DNA from: Flavobacterium flevense
GTDB lineage: Bacteria; Bacteroidota; Bacteroidia; Flavobacteriales; Flavobacteriaceae
DNA: 64,000 nucleotides
Direction of reading: 5' to 3'
Assembly (NCBI RefSeq): GCF_900142775.1
Contig: NZ_FRCC01000004.1
Span: 62,001-126,000 of the forward strand
How positions within the stretch are numbered: position 1 is the first letter of the stretch; the number at the start of each line of letters is the position of its first letter. The position numbers were made by a program, and so were the translations under genes. Shown here piece after piece: positions 63,976 through 64,000 of the stretch. Under the pieces are notes generated by a model. That model had not been told where the DNA came from. It did no database searches and saw nothing but the letters and a program-made list of their open reading frames with translations.

Positions 63976-64000
63976 ATGAAAGAAATTGTAATTTTAAATC
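63976..64000 (+). CDS. Start of a LacI-controlled gene, cut by the window
   Basis: ATG opens an eight-codon frame (MKEIVILN) after AAAAGAGAAAGA. Too short to identify; as the first gene behind the operator at 63909-63922 it is likely a sugar-catabolic or transport gene. Confidence 0.5.

Overview
The window is chromosomal DNA from a member of Bacteroidota, most probably a Flavobacterium-like Flavobacteriaceae. The evidence is AT-rich sequence, many promoters of the phylum-specific TAnnTTTG (-7) type, absence of strong Shine-Dalgarno sites, TonB-receptor and short-lipobox lipoprotein biology, and typical flavobacterial gene forms: a MurF-Alr fusion, an exonuclease-DnaE fusion and an S16 with a long Ala/Glu tail. 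Intergenic DNA is rich in dispersed palindromic repeats.

Layout. 1-13.4 kb is a carbohydrate island: the end of a GH36 alpha-galactosidase, a fructokinase, a divergent GntR/LBD regulator, then a same-strand run of BNR-4 propeller protein, GH2 beta-galactosidase, a double GH43 lipoprotein, a DUF4861 protein, a uronate SDR reductase and mannonate dehydratase UxuA. Together these fit breakdown of a glucuronate-capped galactan or arabinogalactan (or a similar uronate-bearing glycan), with the uronate fed to KDG. 13.6-19.3 kb holds envelope and housekeeping genes (OM barrel, PAP2-like protein, MurF-Alr, MscL, Asd). 19.4-25.3 kb has a zeta-toxin-like kinase with a tiny coupled ORF, a His/Cys-rich small protein plus TonB receptor, and prolyl oligopeptidase. 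25.3-26.1 kb has tandem 129-bp repeats beside a GIY-YIG protein. 26.2-38.2 kb holds HPF/RaiA, an L,D-transpeptidase, Amt, TrmB, LysE, an AraC regulator overlapping an ATL protein, an Fe-S trio (Mrp, Nfu, ferredoxin), an SGNH lipoprotein, DUF3050 and an acyl-CoA dehydrogenase.

38.2-38.9 kb is a repeat-only stretch with a MITE-like insertion. Then follow trmN6, rimM-rpsP, a DUF6252 lipoprotein, an RRM protein, and the leuC-leuD-leuA-like-leuB operon on the minus strand. 47.6-54.7 kb carries a TPR protein, the polymerase III alpha fusion, thioredoxin and a DUF58 protein. Two identical tRNA-Asp genes flank what looks like a decayed third copy. 55.4-58.7 kb has DUF456, a TonB-like lipoprotein, a GT2 and an LPG-synthase-type membrane protein. 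A 258-bp tandem duplication precedes ruvC, HemW and a translationally coupled cyclase/GNAT/YjbR trio. The window ends with a LacI regulator bracketed by two identical perfect operators.

The most striking non-coding signal is a ~72-nt element present three times (25.3, 53.1 and 56.5 kb). Its conserved flanks and compensatory base changes in two separate helices show that it is a structured RNA. No obvious new defence or biosynthetic system is visible; the novelty lies mainly in the repeats and RNA elements.
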